NCBI GenBank assembly: GCA_008933995.1
Contig: WARS01002947.1
Span: forward strand, 1-64,000
Length of the DNA stretch: 64,000 nucleotides
Source: Datnioides undecimradiatus
Lineage: Eukaryota; Chordata; Actinopteri; Lobotiformes; Datnioididae
Direction of reading: 5' to 3'
The translations under genes and the position numbers were made by a program. Below, piece by piece: positions 12,801 to 24,008 of the stretch (positions are counted from its first letter, which is position 1; the number at the start of each line of letters is the position of its first letter). The notes beneath the pieces are model-generated. The model worked only from the letters and a program-made list of their open reading frames with translations, was not told the DNA's origin and searched no databases.

Positions 12801-13177
12801 GATGTTTCACAAGCTCTTGTTGTCCACTGAGGTGTTTTGATTATTACATTCCTCTTTTAAAATATAAACATCTGTGACTGGCAAAGAACAACTTTAATGA
12901 GATGTAGCCAGTCTTAGAAACATGGCACAGAGGACTGATCAGATGATGGAGCTCTGTGCACCAGCGTGAACCACCGATCTCAGCACGGCTGTCCATCTGA
13001 AACAGTGCACAGACTGGTTGTATTCTAGTGTCGCGCGGATGGTTTCCACTGGCAACGTCTCATGCGAATACTCACCTTCTGAAGACATTCAACCACTTTG
13101 CTCATGTAGTCCCTCTGACAGTCATACGGAGGAAAAGGGAAATTGACCGTAACTCCGTTCAGAGTGAGTGACGACAT
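1775..13177 (-). CDS. rtel1: Regulator of telomere elongation helicase 1 (RTEL1)
   Basis: This is a superfamily 2 iron-sulphur DNA helicase (XPD/FANCJ group) that unwinds telomeric T-loops, D-loops and G-quadruplexes in the nucleus. Coding exons in transcript order: 13076-13177, 12327-12525, 12080-12170, 11665-11746, 11405-11465, 11042-11117, 10641-10725, 10420-10485, 9908-10064, 9763-9801, 8842-8917, 8349-8446, 7998-8053, 7492-7563, 7319-7394, 7024-7156, 6520-6633, 6329-6369, 6020-6105, 5856-5933, 5655-5732, 5304-5450, 5092-5207, 4794-4917, 4470-4635, 4211-4368, 3992-4087, 3613-3823, 2984-3121, 2416-2529, 2038-2226, 1775-1917. They sum to 3468 bases, 1155 residues plus stop, without a frame break. 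Visible are Walker A (SPTGTGKT, residues 42-49), four iron-sulphur cysteines (144, 162, 171, 206), the DEAH box (249-252), motif VI (QAIGRVIR, 689-696) and two harmonin-like domains (about 903-985 and 1050-1125). The start follows the conserved LNGVTV amino end. The least certain junctions are exons 29 and 30. Confidence 0.96.
3191..3216. repeat. (TG)n microsatellite in rtel1 intron 28
   Basis: Thirteen TG units on the plus strand, 70 bases upstream (in transcript sense) of exon 29. Confidence 0.95.
3844..3875. repeat. (CA)n microsatellite next to the rtel1 exon 28 acceptor
   Basis: Sixteen CA units. On the transcribed strand this is a UG repeat that ends about 20 bases before the 3' splice site of exon 28 (exon edge 3823). 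Confidence 0.95.
4794..7563 (-). other. rtel1: rtel1 exons 14-24: helicase domain 2
   Basis: Recognisable blocks are LSYWCFSPG and [13 protein letters not shown] (exon 16), [14 protein letters not shown] (exon 17), [14 protein letters not shown] (exon 19), FFAVCRGK (exon 21), ASEGLDFAD with [11 protein letters not shown] (exon 22), and [20 protein letters not shown], the arginine-finger motif VI (exon 23). Exon 24 ends the catalytic core with [13 protein letters not shown]. The catalytic residues are intact, so the enzyme should be active. Confidence 0.9.
5213..5233. repeat. (CA)n microsatellite abutting the rtel1 exon 23 acceptor
   Basis: About ten CA units. In the transcript this is a UG repeat separated from exon 23 (edge 5207) by only five bases, so it takes the place of the polypyrimidine tract. 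Confidence 0.95.
7568..7615. repeat. GA-rich simple repeat in rtel1 intron 13
   Basis: Interrupted GA units on the plus strand, just upstream (transcript sense) of exon 14, so the transcript has a CU-rich tract that can serve as its polypyrimidine tract. Confidence 0.85.
7835..7980 (-). repeat. Dispersed teleost repeat (TTAGCTTAGCATAAAGACTGG type), copy 1
   Basis: The segment contains the signature TATGCTAAGCTAGGCTAA and ends in TCAAACTCTTCCTTTAA. I recognise this as a degenerate antisense copy of a short repeat common in spiny-rayed fish genomes. Three other degenerate copies lie in this window (43650, 47105 and 57765). It has no coding capacity. It lies in rtel1 intron 13. Confidence 0.6.
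7998..13177 (-). other. rtel1: rtel1 exons 1-13: helicase domain 1, iron-sulphur cluster and DEAH box
   Basis: This block encodes about residues 1-396. Exon 2 carries Walker A and exon 3 the conserved [10 protein letters not shown] motif Ia. Exons 4-7 carry the four cluster cysteines at 144, 162, 171 and 206. Human RTEL1 has its cluster cysteines at 145, 163, 172 and 207, so the spacing is kept exactly. Exon 8 ends in FDEAHNV. Exons 9-13 encode the arch region ([28 protein letters not shown]). Confidence 0.9.
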
Positions 13178-13430
13178 GGCGTGAAGCGGCGGCGCTCGTT
13201 AAACTGACGCGCGTCACGTCGGTTCGCTGTCAGAGACTGTTGAAAAGTTTAAAAACCGGTCACAACAACAGCTAAAACGACGACACAGACTCGCTGCTGT
13301 CCACACGGATAACCGCCACTTTTTCGTCTTCACTCCCCTGCTCATGCGCACTGTGATGACGTACGATACTGTGCTCAAGCACGCACGTGATTGGTTCGCT
13401 CACTTCAAGCTAACTGTATCTTTCTATCCC
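13178..13430 (-). promoter_or_regulatory. rtel1: Probable rtel1 promoter and 5' UTR
   Basis: This region lies just upstream of the rtel1 ATG and contains many CpG dinucleotides, unlike the AT-rich sequence beyond 13430 where a transposon relic starts. No TATA box is evident on the minus strand. The placement is inferred from composition and position; the transcription start cannot be seen directly. Confidence 0.45.
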
Positions 13431-13477
13431 CATTAGGATAAATGTAGTGGTCATTTTCTTTTATTAATAAAAACATT

Positions 13478-14300
13478 TAAATAAAAACCAACATGATCTT
13501 ATAAGTTTACACACACCATCCAACTAATACTTTGTATATGGGACATTTGCATTTGTCACAGCAACAAGTCTTTGTGAATCAGTCTCTATTAACTTTGCAC
13601 ATCAGACTTTGAGTTTATCTCACTCTTCTTTACCAAAAGGTTCAATTATCTTCCGATTGTGGGGGGATCTCTCTCTCTTTAGGTCATTCTGCAGGTTTTT
13701 GGCTGGACCGTTCCAAATGTTTCTTTTCCCGCAGCCTTGGTCCACTTGGATATGAGCTTTAGGTCGTTGTCTTTGGAATGTGAAATTCTTTTTCATCTTC
13801 ACCTTTCTGGTGAAGCCCAGCAGGTTTACTGCTTATATCTTGATATTTGGAGCTTTTCATTATCCTTCTATCTAGACCATTGTCCCTGACCCAGCTGAAG
13901 GGAAGCAGGTCTAAAGCCTGATGCTCCCACCACCATGCTTCACAGTCAGCGTGGTGGTCTCTGGATGAGCTGGATCTTTTTTGCCTTAATGTCTCATTCA
14001 GTAGAAGATGGTTTCCATTGCACTCTCATACCCCACAGCTAAGGCATGTACAGAATACAGGAAATAGTTGTCACGTTGAGGATTGACTACTACCTTCCAG
14101 AAACTTTGGTAGTTCTTAAGTGCTGCTGTTGGCTTCTTGCAACGTTCCATAATATGTTTTTGGTCCATCCAAGGCTTTTCACATTCTTCTGCATCCCTAT
14201 CCTGATTCATCATTTAACAGTTAGCTCAGGCATTATTTGGAATGGATTGGTTGACTCTGAACACAACTGTTTTTGACCCTTTATTCTTATAAAGGTTCCT
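13478..14300 (-). mobile_element. Degenerate Tc1-like transposon, non-coding relic
   Basis: Read on the minus strand, fragments of a Tc1/mariner-family transposase can be followed through stops and frameshifts. They include a KHGGGSI block near 13930, a segment like the FQ-DN-PKHTSK region near 13740-13790, a PxxNLxxDLKR-like block near 13680, and a KLIET..RL..V stretch near 13580. The outer ends resemble the termini of the same family (TTTACACACACC at about 13490; GATTGGTTGACTCTGAACACA at about 14245). It is short for a full element and internally broken. It fills most of the 1.3 kb gap between ndufb11 and rtel1. Confidence 0.75.
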
Positions 14301-14753
14301 GAGAAGTTACTGGCTGTACTGAGGCTGTTTTGTGTGCTGCTGTCTGATCTCATCCACTTTCCAGTTTATCTCATACAAGCTACCAATTACTGTTGATATG
14401 AAGATTAAAACTTGACCTCCAGCTAAAAAAAAAAGGTAGTTGGCTGATGGTGAAAAAAGGTATTCACATTTATTACACACATTTATTATTACAGTTTTCT
14501 GAAGGCTGGGATAATACATTACAGAGTTGTTATTTATTAGAATTTTGCAGAATAATGCATTTTTAAAAGCAGCTGATCTGATGACTTACTGGGGCATGAG
14601 TTCAATCACTTCTGAAATACCTTTAATAACCGATCTAGAACCATTCAAACTGCTGCTCCAATGAGTTATTGTCCACGCGTAATAATTACATAATTTATTC
14701 TATCATGGTGAAATACATAAATCGTGAAACACAGCTTGTGCATGTTGGACATC
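14301..14753. other. Intergenic DNA and probable ndufb11 3' UTR
   Basis: This is AT-rich sequence with no coding signal. AATAAA hexamers occur on the minus strand at 14694-14699 (55 bases past the ndufb11 stop) and at 14533-14538. Either could end the ndufb11 transcript. Confidence 0.5.
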
Positions 14754-14887
14754 CTACTGCTCTCCAGCTGAGGGCAAAACAATCTTGCTTGGGTCGTAGT
14801 AGTTCTCGTCTATGAGGGGAAGATTTTCCCCCTCTCTCTGCTGGATCACACGTTCAGCCTCCCTCCTGGCCCACTGCCGCATGCTGG

Positions 14888-14936
<49 letters not shown>

Positions 14937-17326
14937 GACACAGACAGATACAGGGAAAACAGGAATGAGGAGAGGGCTGGATAATTCGAGGAACAGCTGG
15001 TTGGAGTATTTTTATGGCACACTAACAGGGAGTGCTTGTATCAGTTTAGACAAAAAGTAGAAATAATATTCTCAACATAATCAATCACAAGCCCATAACT
15101 GATCTGAGGTATGCTACAGTTAGATGGTATTCTACTGTATTCTTCTATAATGAGATGCCCCATTTAATACCATCAGTGTTGATGGTCTATGCTTAATTAA
15201 TTAGACAACACAGGTTGTAATTAGGTCGTAATTACATCAAGCATAACCTTTACAATGGACTGGAAGCTCGGGGTAAATCATTCAAATTTTAGTTGACGTG
15301 TAGTTTCACTTCATTTGTTGCTCTTCTGTAGGAGAACTAAGCTAAAACCAAACCAGACTGGTTGATACTTCAAACGTCCCCAGTAGACAATGGATGCTCT
15401 CTGGAGTCCTGAGGAGTTTGAGGGTAATAAAACGTAACTTACTGTATGTCTGTCACTGTGTGACTGCATTTATATTTCCTTATGGGAGCTACCAGGACAC
15501 TGTATGTTTGACTCCCACTGTCAGACACTCATTAGATCTTCTTAAAGGGTAACTTGCAGGACATTACAACAGCTCTGCATCTAAGCTGAAGTGAGAATCA
15601 TCTTTAATGTTCTCAGCTGGACCCTTATTCTGTACGTACACAACGTGGTGTGCCTGTTTCATGAAATGCTGGTTTGTTTCCTCCGGTTTTCATCATTGTT
15701 ACTTCTCTTTTTACGTTCTAAGTTAAGACTACAGTGGAATCTGGCTAAGAATGACCTGATTTATACAAATCTGCTTTTGAGGCACGCACTCAGGTGATAT
15801 TGTCTATCATATTCGAACAACATCACAGGAGAAGCATTCGACATTTACGTTTTAGCAGAACCTTCACAATGGTATGAGCTGTCTTGATCACTGTCACCTC
15901 ATGGTAAGATGATGAACTGAGAACTCACCCGTGGTCTGGTAAATAGTGGATAAATGTTCCTCCAATAACAAGAGCCACTGAGATGCCAAAGAAGAAGCCC
16001 ACCCTCATGTTCCATTCATCGACCACGGGGTCGCTGGAGAAGCCATGGTAATCTGGATTCTGACAAAGACAGATCAGACATTTAACTGGTTTACCTAACA
16101 TGACTTATGATGCCTCATTGGATCAAAACAGGACATGAACATTCACATTCAGACTCATTTGATTCAGACTCAATCTCTCCCATTGGCTGACTACTGCTTT
16201 CTGCATCCTCCTGACCTCCCTCACAGTCCTACTGAAGGGAAAGCTACATTATTGCATAAGCAGTCATCTCTTTTACTCTGCAGCTATAATTACTCACTTT
16301 AATCAATGATAACCACTTGTTACAAATAATAACAACAAGGATCATCTCTGTTGTAAAAGTTGAGAAAGTGATCCAGACAGACAGTTAGTTTGATTATTTC
16401 CTGACAAAACTATGTTACAGAGGAGTTTCCAAACAAGTTAACTGACATTTACTCTTTACAAAAAAGGACAAGAACATTTCCATGGCACTGACAATTCTCA
16501 GACCTGTGTACATTATAACACAGTTGTAAATCTTCAAGCGAGCACGTGCAGTGCAAACACTGCTCGGGAAGATGATGCACATTATCTGCAACACCAGTGT
16601 GACAAGGTGCTATGTCTGCCCTTGCTCTATGTTGCTCATAGCGGAGGGTAAATATTGCTACTGCAGCCTGTATTGTCATGTGTATACTTGGCTTAGTACT
16701 GTTATGTGCTCCGTTTATAATATGTTGGTTATGTTAAGAAGAGTAACGTTGCGTTACAGGTGCAAACTGGGCTCAGCTCTTCTGGACTCTGGACTAAGCG
16801 TGTTGTAATCGAGGTTCACTGAGTTCGTGATTCACACAGATGTCCAGTCGTTGTTAAAGACACAGATAACTCCACTGTGACTGCTGTAAACCAAAAGCAA
16901 CGCAGCTGAGCTCGGCAGCAGCCTGTGTTTACTGCGGCTCAGTGCTGCCTGCAGCTGTGCGTGTGTGTGTGTAGCTGTGGCTAGCGTTAGCCAGCTAGCT
17001 AACCAGCACAGCTCACAACGGTGACGCTTGTTGCATGTTTGAGCGTATTTGGACCGATGAGCTCGGTAACGTTAACCGCTGTCTGAACGGCTGTGTGAGT
17101 GACACAAACCCGTTGGCTTACACACTCCCCAGTGTGTCGGACAGGAACTCACCTTGACATACTGGCTGACCTCGCCGTGCTCAGACACCTTCGGTACGGG
17201 ATACAGCTCCGTTACGGCGGTGGAACCAGCGGGTGTCGTTGCTTTGGGCCGGGACACGAGCCAGACCGGCGGCTTCGACAATGAACGGGTGAAACTGGGA
17301 CCGAACCGCGACAGTCGGGTCAACAT
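14754..17326 (-). CDS. ndufb11: NADH dehydrogenase (ubiquinone) 1 beta subcomplex subunit 11
   Basis: NDUFB11 is an accessory subunit of the membrane arm of mitochondrial complex I in the inner membrane; it has no catalytic role of its own but is needed for assembly. Three coding exons, 17153-17326, 15929-16059 and 14754-14883, join into 144 residues plus stop, close to the roughly 150-residue family length. Residues 1 to about 40 are basic, rich in Ser and Thr and poor in acidic residues, as expected of a mitochondrial presequence. The core [17 protein letters not shown] (from residue 59), one membrane segment at about 78-98 and the tail [23 protein letters not shown] match the family. The frame stays open upstream to a GTG, but the first in-frame ATG is at 17326, and it gives a normal presequence. 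A long CA repeat sits against the last acceptor. Confidence 0.95.
14889..14935. repeat. (CA)n microsatellite abutting the ndufb11 exon 3 acceptor
   Basis: About 23 CA units. In the transcript this is a UG repeat that ends five bases before exon 3 (edge 14883). Confidence 0.95.
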
Positions 17327-17460
17327 TTCGGCTGTTTGTGAAAAATATTTTGACCCGGAAACGGAAACTGGCGCGAGCACCTCTCTTCTTCTTCGCCTTC
17401 TTCCTTTGCTAGAAGTTTGTTAACGTGCACATCAGCGCCACCAGGACCAGCGTGACGCAT
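17327..17460 (-). promoter_or_regulatory. ndufb11: Probable ndufb11 5' UTR and promoter
   Basis: This region is upstream of the ndufb11 start. It is comparatively GC-rich with CpGs and carries a purine-rich tract on the minus strand (GAAGAAGAAG) near 17385-17400. The transcription start is not directly visible. Confidence 0.4.
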
Positions 17461-17700
17461 CGGCTGTGTGGAACAGGCTCGACAGTGTCAGGCCTGCTGG
17501 GGGTTTGTGGCTGGACAGACCCTGTAACTCCAATCACAGGTAACTTGTATCACCATTAACCTGTTTACCTAGTTTTTCTACATCGAGAATATAAAATATG
17601 AATAAACATCATCATACACCCATGGTCCTCTGAGTCATCTTCTTCATCAAATGGACTGATTAGACTTGAGTAAAGAGGGACAGGTTGTTATAATGGAGAG

Positions 17701-17937
17701 CCATGCAGAATTTAAAACATGCATTGGCCCTAAACTGTGGAACAGCTTGACTGTTGATCCGATCTTCCACCTCCACTGATACTTTTATCTTCTCTTCAGC
17801 CTCCTGACTGAGGTCACAGAGCCACAAACACCCCCTGGTTTATAATTTGTTTTTATATCTACTTTCAATTCATTTACTTTCTGTGCTTTTAGTTGTTTTC
17901 AAATGTGCTCTCTGAATAAAGTGACTTGACTTGATAT
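17701..17937 (+). mobile_element. LINE-like 3' end fragment
   Basis: The short stretch GGCCCTAAACTGTGGAACAGC encodes PKLWNS, a phrase typical of the carboxyl end of reverse transcriptases of fish L2-like LINEs. About 200 bases later the segment ends in GAATAAAGTGACTTGACTTG, which resembles the 3' tails of such elements. No intact reading frame remains. The family assignment rests on these two signatures only. Confidence 0.45.
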
Positions 17938-19422
17938 TACAGCAAAGAGCGCTGAAGATGATCATTTCACAAGTGTGTGTACACTTTTTATACACACGGT
18001 ACATGCTGGACACTGGAGTTACAGATGCAGTTTATATGGCATGCAAGGAATATAGGTAGAAGTCATTAAACCAACATGAACATGACTTAAAATTATGGTG
18101 ACTTAGGACACTGGATCCAATTTTCCCAGAGGATGATTGCACAATACTGGGCAACTGAGCAATTTATGTCCACTCAAAGTGCTTCTGCTACTTAAAGTTC
18201 CTTCCACAACATTATGAAACATACTTTTCTGTGTACTGATGCTAGGTCAACACAGTAACCTCAGGTAAAAGCATCAGCTGCACCCTGTCTGCAGCGTCTC
18301 TGTCCATTTCTCTTCAAAAAGTTGTCAGTCAGTGAGTCAGTCTTTCAAATGGATCACCAGTCTGACAGCTAGGAGTCTGGAGGCTTGGGGAACCTGTGGA
18401 TATAGATAAACATAAAATGATCAATGCATCACTTACCTTAATTGGGGACTGTTCACATCTGGATGCCATTCAAACCCTGTGATGGTAGCATCGAGATTTA
18501 CATTTGCCTGGGCCTGTTCTCTAAGTACCTGTTCTATTCACAGTGTTAGTGCATGGTAATACAGTCCAGTCCTGCATATTTATTAGCATTTTCAAAACAA
18601 TATGGGACAACGGTATAGAACTACAAGATTTTTTCATGTTCAACCCTCATCTGCAGTGCAACTGGCACCCTACCTTTTGGCTGGAGGACCTCTTTGAAAG
18701 GGAGGAGCGTGGGGGCCCTGGGAACCTGCAGTTTAATTTACAAAACGTAGTTAAATGATGATGTTGTATGATGACACTATCATAACATGACTTGACAAGC
18801 GAAACCTTTTCACTACCTTTGATCCGGGATACACAATTTGATTGAACATGCCCTTTATTAAAAGACCTCTGTAAGACAAAAAGACAAGTGTAGACCGCAT
18901 AGTTACTTCCCATTAAACTCCCATAACAGTAAATAACATATCTAAGTTCAGTCTGTCAATATACTTAAACCCATTGGGTATGATTTCACACAAACATATG
19001 CTGAGGTTAGTTTGGTGTGTAGTCTCTGATCCTGCAGCAAATACCTGTCTAGCTTAAAGGTGCAGGGAGTGGCAGTGGGGAACTTCCCCTGAAACCTGAA
19101 TCTGCACCTACAGGTGGATGTGGGGGTGGAGAGGGGGGTGATGATATGATGTATAGCGAGCAGCAGTAACCTGCAGAGAGGAGGGGCACTTGATTTTGAT
19201 GTGTAGTGTGGTAACAGTGGTAGCATTACCTGCCTGCAGCACAGCTCAGTCTGAACTACCTTCACAGCCTTTGCTTCAGTATTCTGAAGTTAAACATTAA
19301 TGTTCCTGTTCAGCCACGTGGAGTTAACAGTCATGACCATCACTGGACAAAGTGATCTTTCCCCTGGTGTTGTTAGAAGTATGATGCTATTTATGTCATG
19401 TATAAAGCATCACTGAGTATTT

Positions 19423-19435
19423 GGGGGGGGGGGGG
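19423..19435. repeat. G homopolymer
   Basis: Thirteen consecutive G on the plus strand. Confidence 0.9.
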
Positions 19436-19762
19436 TGTACTGTAATATTTACCAAAACACCTATTGTTCTCACTTCTGGTTAAGTCATATCTAAAGTACT
19501 CTTGTATTAAAAGACCACTTCCGACAGGCATCACTACTCTGTTTTCACAGTTAAAGTTAACTACAATTACCAAAACTCAACAGCCCAGCTTAAACTTCCT
19601 TATTGACCGTTTACATCATCAGGCCATGCTTCTCAAATTATGGTAGCCAGTTACAAAAAAACTATAAGGGACATCCCAAAAGGAGCTCACAGACTACCTC
19701 TGTTTCGATCTACCAAGTGTGGATGAAGATAGGAAGAACCATGTGCTAAAAGAAGCCTTTGC

Positions 19763-19793
19763 AATAAATAAATGAATAAATAAATAAATAAAA
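19763..19793. repeat. (AAAT)n simple repeat
   Basis: Imperfect AATA tetranucleotide units; possibly the tail of an old retroelement. Confidence 0.85.
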
Positions 19794-22700
19794 CAGAGGA
19801 ATAAAGTAATAAGGAACTGACTGGCCACAGTATTTCCTCTACTCCCAACGGACCATGAGTTATTAGCTATGATGCCACGATGTACAATGCTTGATAATCA
19901 CCCAGAAGATGGTGCTGTTCAATACGTGCTTTGAAATGGTGAGCACATTACATTGGATACCCACGTAACATGCTATTACATACTTATAACTCTATTACTT
20001 AGGCACACATGCTATTTGAGATATGACTATATGCACACTCCCATAGAAAGACATTCAAAAATACTGCAGTATGTATTCCAATATCTAACAAATATCAAAC
20101 AGAATCCATGCAAGACCATATGGTTCCCATGTGGGATATGGAATAACAAGATATTCACAAGCTAATTTTGATTCATCATCACATGTATCTAGTCATGTCT
20201 ACTTTGGGGTGAAACTGACTGAATTCCATAAAAATAACAGATAATGATAAAAAACTAAACTGTCCTGATACAAATGTGGTGAAGTATTGATATTGTTGAT
20301 ATTCTAGACTCATAATGATTGTCACCTTGCCAGCCTGTCAGTATCCAGTCTGCCAGTTTTCAGCCTAATTCCTGGCCCGCCAGCCTCCAGGCTGCTTCTC
20401 AGCAACAGGTATATGTGCTTTACATTTTAACACTGGAGTCATGTTCTCAGCCATTACTGCCTGGGAAGTGCAGGTTTTTGTTACTATAACCCCCCCTTAA
20501 CAAAACTGAAACTCTTCTGTCTTAATAACGGCCTCAGTCTCCAGACTCTCAAGACAAATTTGGTTGCAATTGGATTAAAGTTATAATAATTAGAACTGAT
20601 CTGAAAACACCCAAACAGGACAGCAAATCCAGGGAAAATGATAATTCAATTCAATTCAATTCAAGCCAGATCAAACATATGGGCAGAATTTGGGTTTATG
20701 TAAACATGTAATGAAGTATGAAGGACGCAGGTTGTTGAAGTTTGACATTTGTAGGATAGAGAGTAACAAGGATGTTAAAAATTGCTAAGAATTCAAAGTG
20801 ATTCAAAGTTTTACCACACAGATGGGTGGGGTTATATCTGTCTCTTCAACATAATCCACTGAATCCACAAACTCCAGACTCTCACTGTGCTTCTGCTCTG
20901 TGACTCACAGCTGAGATACTGAGATATCCACATGCTTCATTATGTATCACTAACTATGACAGATATCATCACTAAAAGACATAGGACCTGCCCTACACTT
21001 GTAAACATTTTAACTTTGAAACCATGCTTCTAGCTGCAAGTATGTTGTACCAGTGGTGTTCCCAAAAAAAATAGATGAGTCAGATGAATGACTAAGATAT
21101 AAAGATGAAAATAAATAATTACTATAATGAACAAAGAAAGGTTTGCCACACTTTGCACAATAAGAAGTAACAGGACTGTACAGACTGTAACATGTGATTG
21201 GGGCCAGTTTGCTCCTGCAGCTTGCTCACCTCTCCTGCTGGTTGTCTTCATCTGCAGCTGCAGACTCCCAGCACTTGCAGCTTGCTTGCAGCTGCGGCAG
21301 CTTACAGCAGTAGCGACTGCAGCTTTGTTTCAGCAGCTTTTGACTCAAGAACCATAGTTTATGTTGAATATGTCTTTGTAGTTGAGCACAACATGTCTTT
21401 TAATAATGGAAGCTCATTGCAGGAGCTTTTAACTCTGTTTCTGTCAATGGCTGACGATAAATTATCACTACAGTAAACACAGACTGTATTATTGATTTGA
21501 TCAAAAACAACATAAAGCTCTATGGCCCATGATCTGTGTGATGTATTTTCCAAGGAAAATCTGTTTGACATACCAAGCAAATGATTCCACAGACTCATAC
21601 ATTTCCTGTGTTTGCAACATTGATTAACTGATGAATTATTAGACATATCAGTGAGCTGTAGTGTAGTGTAGCCATGCTTGACATTGCTCACTTGACCTTT
21701 GTTTCCCACTGCATGACTGGAAATCCTCGTGGAAATCACCCCAACCACCTGTCTGATCAGGCTGATGGTTGGAGGTTGAGCAAGCAGCCGGGGGATCTGG
21801 GATCTGTGCGCACTCAGTGGGTGCAATCAAAAGGAATCTAATCCGTCCAGCAGGGAGCACGCATTCCTGCTCCCAGACACAGACGGGGGGCTTGTCGGAA
21901 AACACGCGCTGGGATTATTGAGCAAAAAAAGGGTTCTCCTTTGATAAAGGACTTTTATTAGATTATTAATGACAACATGCATGCCCGTATCCTAATCTGT
22001 GGTGCATTTATGGTGGTGCAGCATTATCTGTACACTATAACCAGCTCTCATCCCATAAGCACCTGCGTGTAGGCTAACCAATTAGCATCATCCTGTCACC
22101 ATGACAGGTTTCCTATCTTATTACTAAACTTTATTTTCAAAAAGCAATTCTTAATTTAAGAATAATCAAAGATCACAGTGACATGATGACATGATATATT
22201 CCATAATCCTACTATCAAGAAACCACTGACTCAGTGTTTACATTGAAGCTGTGTTTGGGATTGTTTTCATACTGGTCTGTGTACCGTGTGTGTTAATGTC
22301 AGACACCACTAGAGGGCACACAAGACAAATGACACACAAGACCCTGTAGAACATCCAGACATGCATGATGTTGACAACAGTGGAGGAGGTTACTGTTCTG
22401 TTTATTCTGTGATAATCATCAAAGATGGAGGGGCCCTAAGTTAAGCACTCGGAGACAATGGCAGGTGTGTTTCTCGCGATCTGCCGATACAATAAAAACA
22501 CAATAAAAACTGAGTATTTTCACGTCTGCCACAAAACACACACAGTGAGCCAGGCAGCTCAGCAGAACAACTTGGCGTCACCCTCTGCTCTCCAGAAACA
22601 GGCATCTGCTCCCATCCCCAGGCTTGGTTTGAAATGAAAGCAAGCTGACAATGTAAAAACATGCAAACAGCTACATCTAACACAGCTGATAATGGGTCTG

Positions 22701-23339
22701 AATTTGAACATATGTGTGAATCATCAAGCCAGTGACATAGTCAGTTGTATCTGTGGCACCGAGGCTGTGGGGCCCCCAAATCCCATTCTGCTTAGGACCC
22801 CATAAAAATGTAGCCCGACCCTGTCTGTGACCTAAGTGCAGAGCAGGGGCGCCCAAACTGAAACTTATTGGTCTGCTGCAGGCAAAAAGCAAACACCTGT
22901 TGTGTGGTCTTGTTAAGATGCAACATATAATAGCATCCCATGTTCCCTTCATTTAACTTCCTGCACAGAGTGTCACTCTGCCTGACAAGTTCAGATTCGG
23001 AGAAATAAAAACCGTGGCACCCAGTTTAAAAAGTGTTTTCCTCTGAAAAATTCAAACTGAATTAACATCAGACGGCCAAGTGTGGGCAATTTGGTGTGGA
23101 GCAACAACACAAGACCACCACTCATGCATCAACATATTCAGTGTTCCACATATGGAAAATTGGTTTGTACCCTGGAGCTTGTGTTATATGTGTTATGTGT
23201 ATGTATTTTGCTTACGTCTTTATTTTTCTTTAACATAGGCGCTGCAGGCTACTGCGTCGCTATTACAATGTGTTTTTTCCAGTCAAACATGATTTGTGAT
23301 GTTTACCACGTGGCTCTAAGAAATGCAACAAAACTGGGT

Positions 23340-23608
23340 GAAGATGTCGGGCAACAGCTCATCCCCCATCCCACCCCACCGTGGATTCAGACTGGGACTC
23401 TCCTGGAAGCAGCGCCACCTGCCCTCCCACTCCACTTCGATCCGCTCCAGAACTCCAGCCCGGGGTTTCCAGCGGATGGGTCCAGGACTCCTCATCGCAG
23501 CAGCGCTGCTCAGCCCCGCATCTATCCGGCAACTCCGCAGCAAGTGGAGCGAGGTGGAGACTGGGCTCTAACGCAGAAGACCCGAGCACCTGAACCAGGA
23601 CTGAAACC
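23340..23608 (+). other. lamb2: Putative non-coding first exon of lamb2
   Basis: This CpG-bearing, GC-rich segment ends in a good splice donor (GAAACC then GTGAGTG at 23609). A matching acceptor (CCCCGCAG, exon start at 23940) precedes the lamb2 start codon. The open frames here continue from AT-rich upstream DNA and encode nothing recognisable. The 5' limit is a guess. Confidence 0.4.
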
Positions 23609-23977
23609 GTGAGTGTCGGCTCGATTTGTGATTTACCAACTTTTCTGAACACGCACACACACCAAGAGAGATGCGCACCAGGAGTCCTGTCGAGGAGGAC
23701 TGATGGTTTCTGTTTCCACAGCGCGCAAACTGGCAGCGATTAAACAACTATCTCAGAAACTTTAAAAACTCTTTTAAGGACCCTTGGGTGCCTCCGAGCC
23801 GTGCGTCGGGAACCTCCATCTAAAAAAACAAACTTTTCAACAGCTTCCATATTAAACTCTCACCAGCTCTCTGGGTGCTGTGTCGCGTCTCTGCGCTGTA
23901 TCACGCTGTTCACCTCAACGCAACTTCTGCACCCCGCAGGTCGCCCCGCAGCCCCGCGGCTGGATGTGCGCGCAGAG

Positions 23978-24008
23978 ATGCACACCTCACTGCTAATGCT
24001 CGTCTGCG
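23978..24008 (+). other. lamb2: lamb2 signal-peptide exon
   Basis: This 31-base coding piece encodes [10 protein letters not shown] plus one base. The signal peptide is completed by the next exon (ALAAATG), 11.2 kb downstream, giving a short peptide of about 17 residues before the mature [10 protein letters not shown] preceding ATG at 23964 runs into a stop within 11 codons, so 23978 is the start that keeps the frame. Confidence 0.8.

Larger units (their letters stand above)
17938..23300. other. Intergenic region between ndufb11 and lamb2; no gene recognised
   Basis: This is 5.4 kb of AT-rich sequence. It contains a G homopolymer (19423-19435), an (AATA)n tract (19763-19793) and a stretch rich in CAGCTGCAG-type words (21210-21330). 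The longest open frame is 155 codons on the minus strand (21359-21826); its product shows no domain I recognise. There is no exon-like pattern with splice sites. It probably consists of decayed repeats plus regulatory DNA upstream of lamb2. Confidence 0.5.

Noticed and set aside
17072..17380. Longer ndufb11 start upstream of 17326
   Set aside because: The upstream start would be a GTG. The ATG at 17326 gives a normal mitochondrial presequence and family length.
23082..23612. 176-codon open frame on the plus strand before lamb2
   Set aside because: It runs from AT-rich DNA into the likely lamb2 5' UTR exon and ends at the donor. The product has no recognisable pattern.
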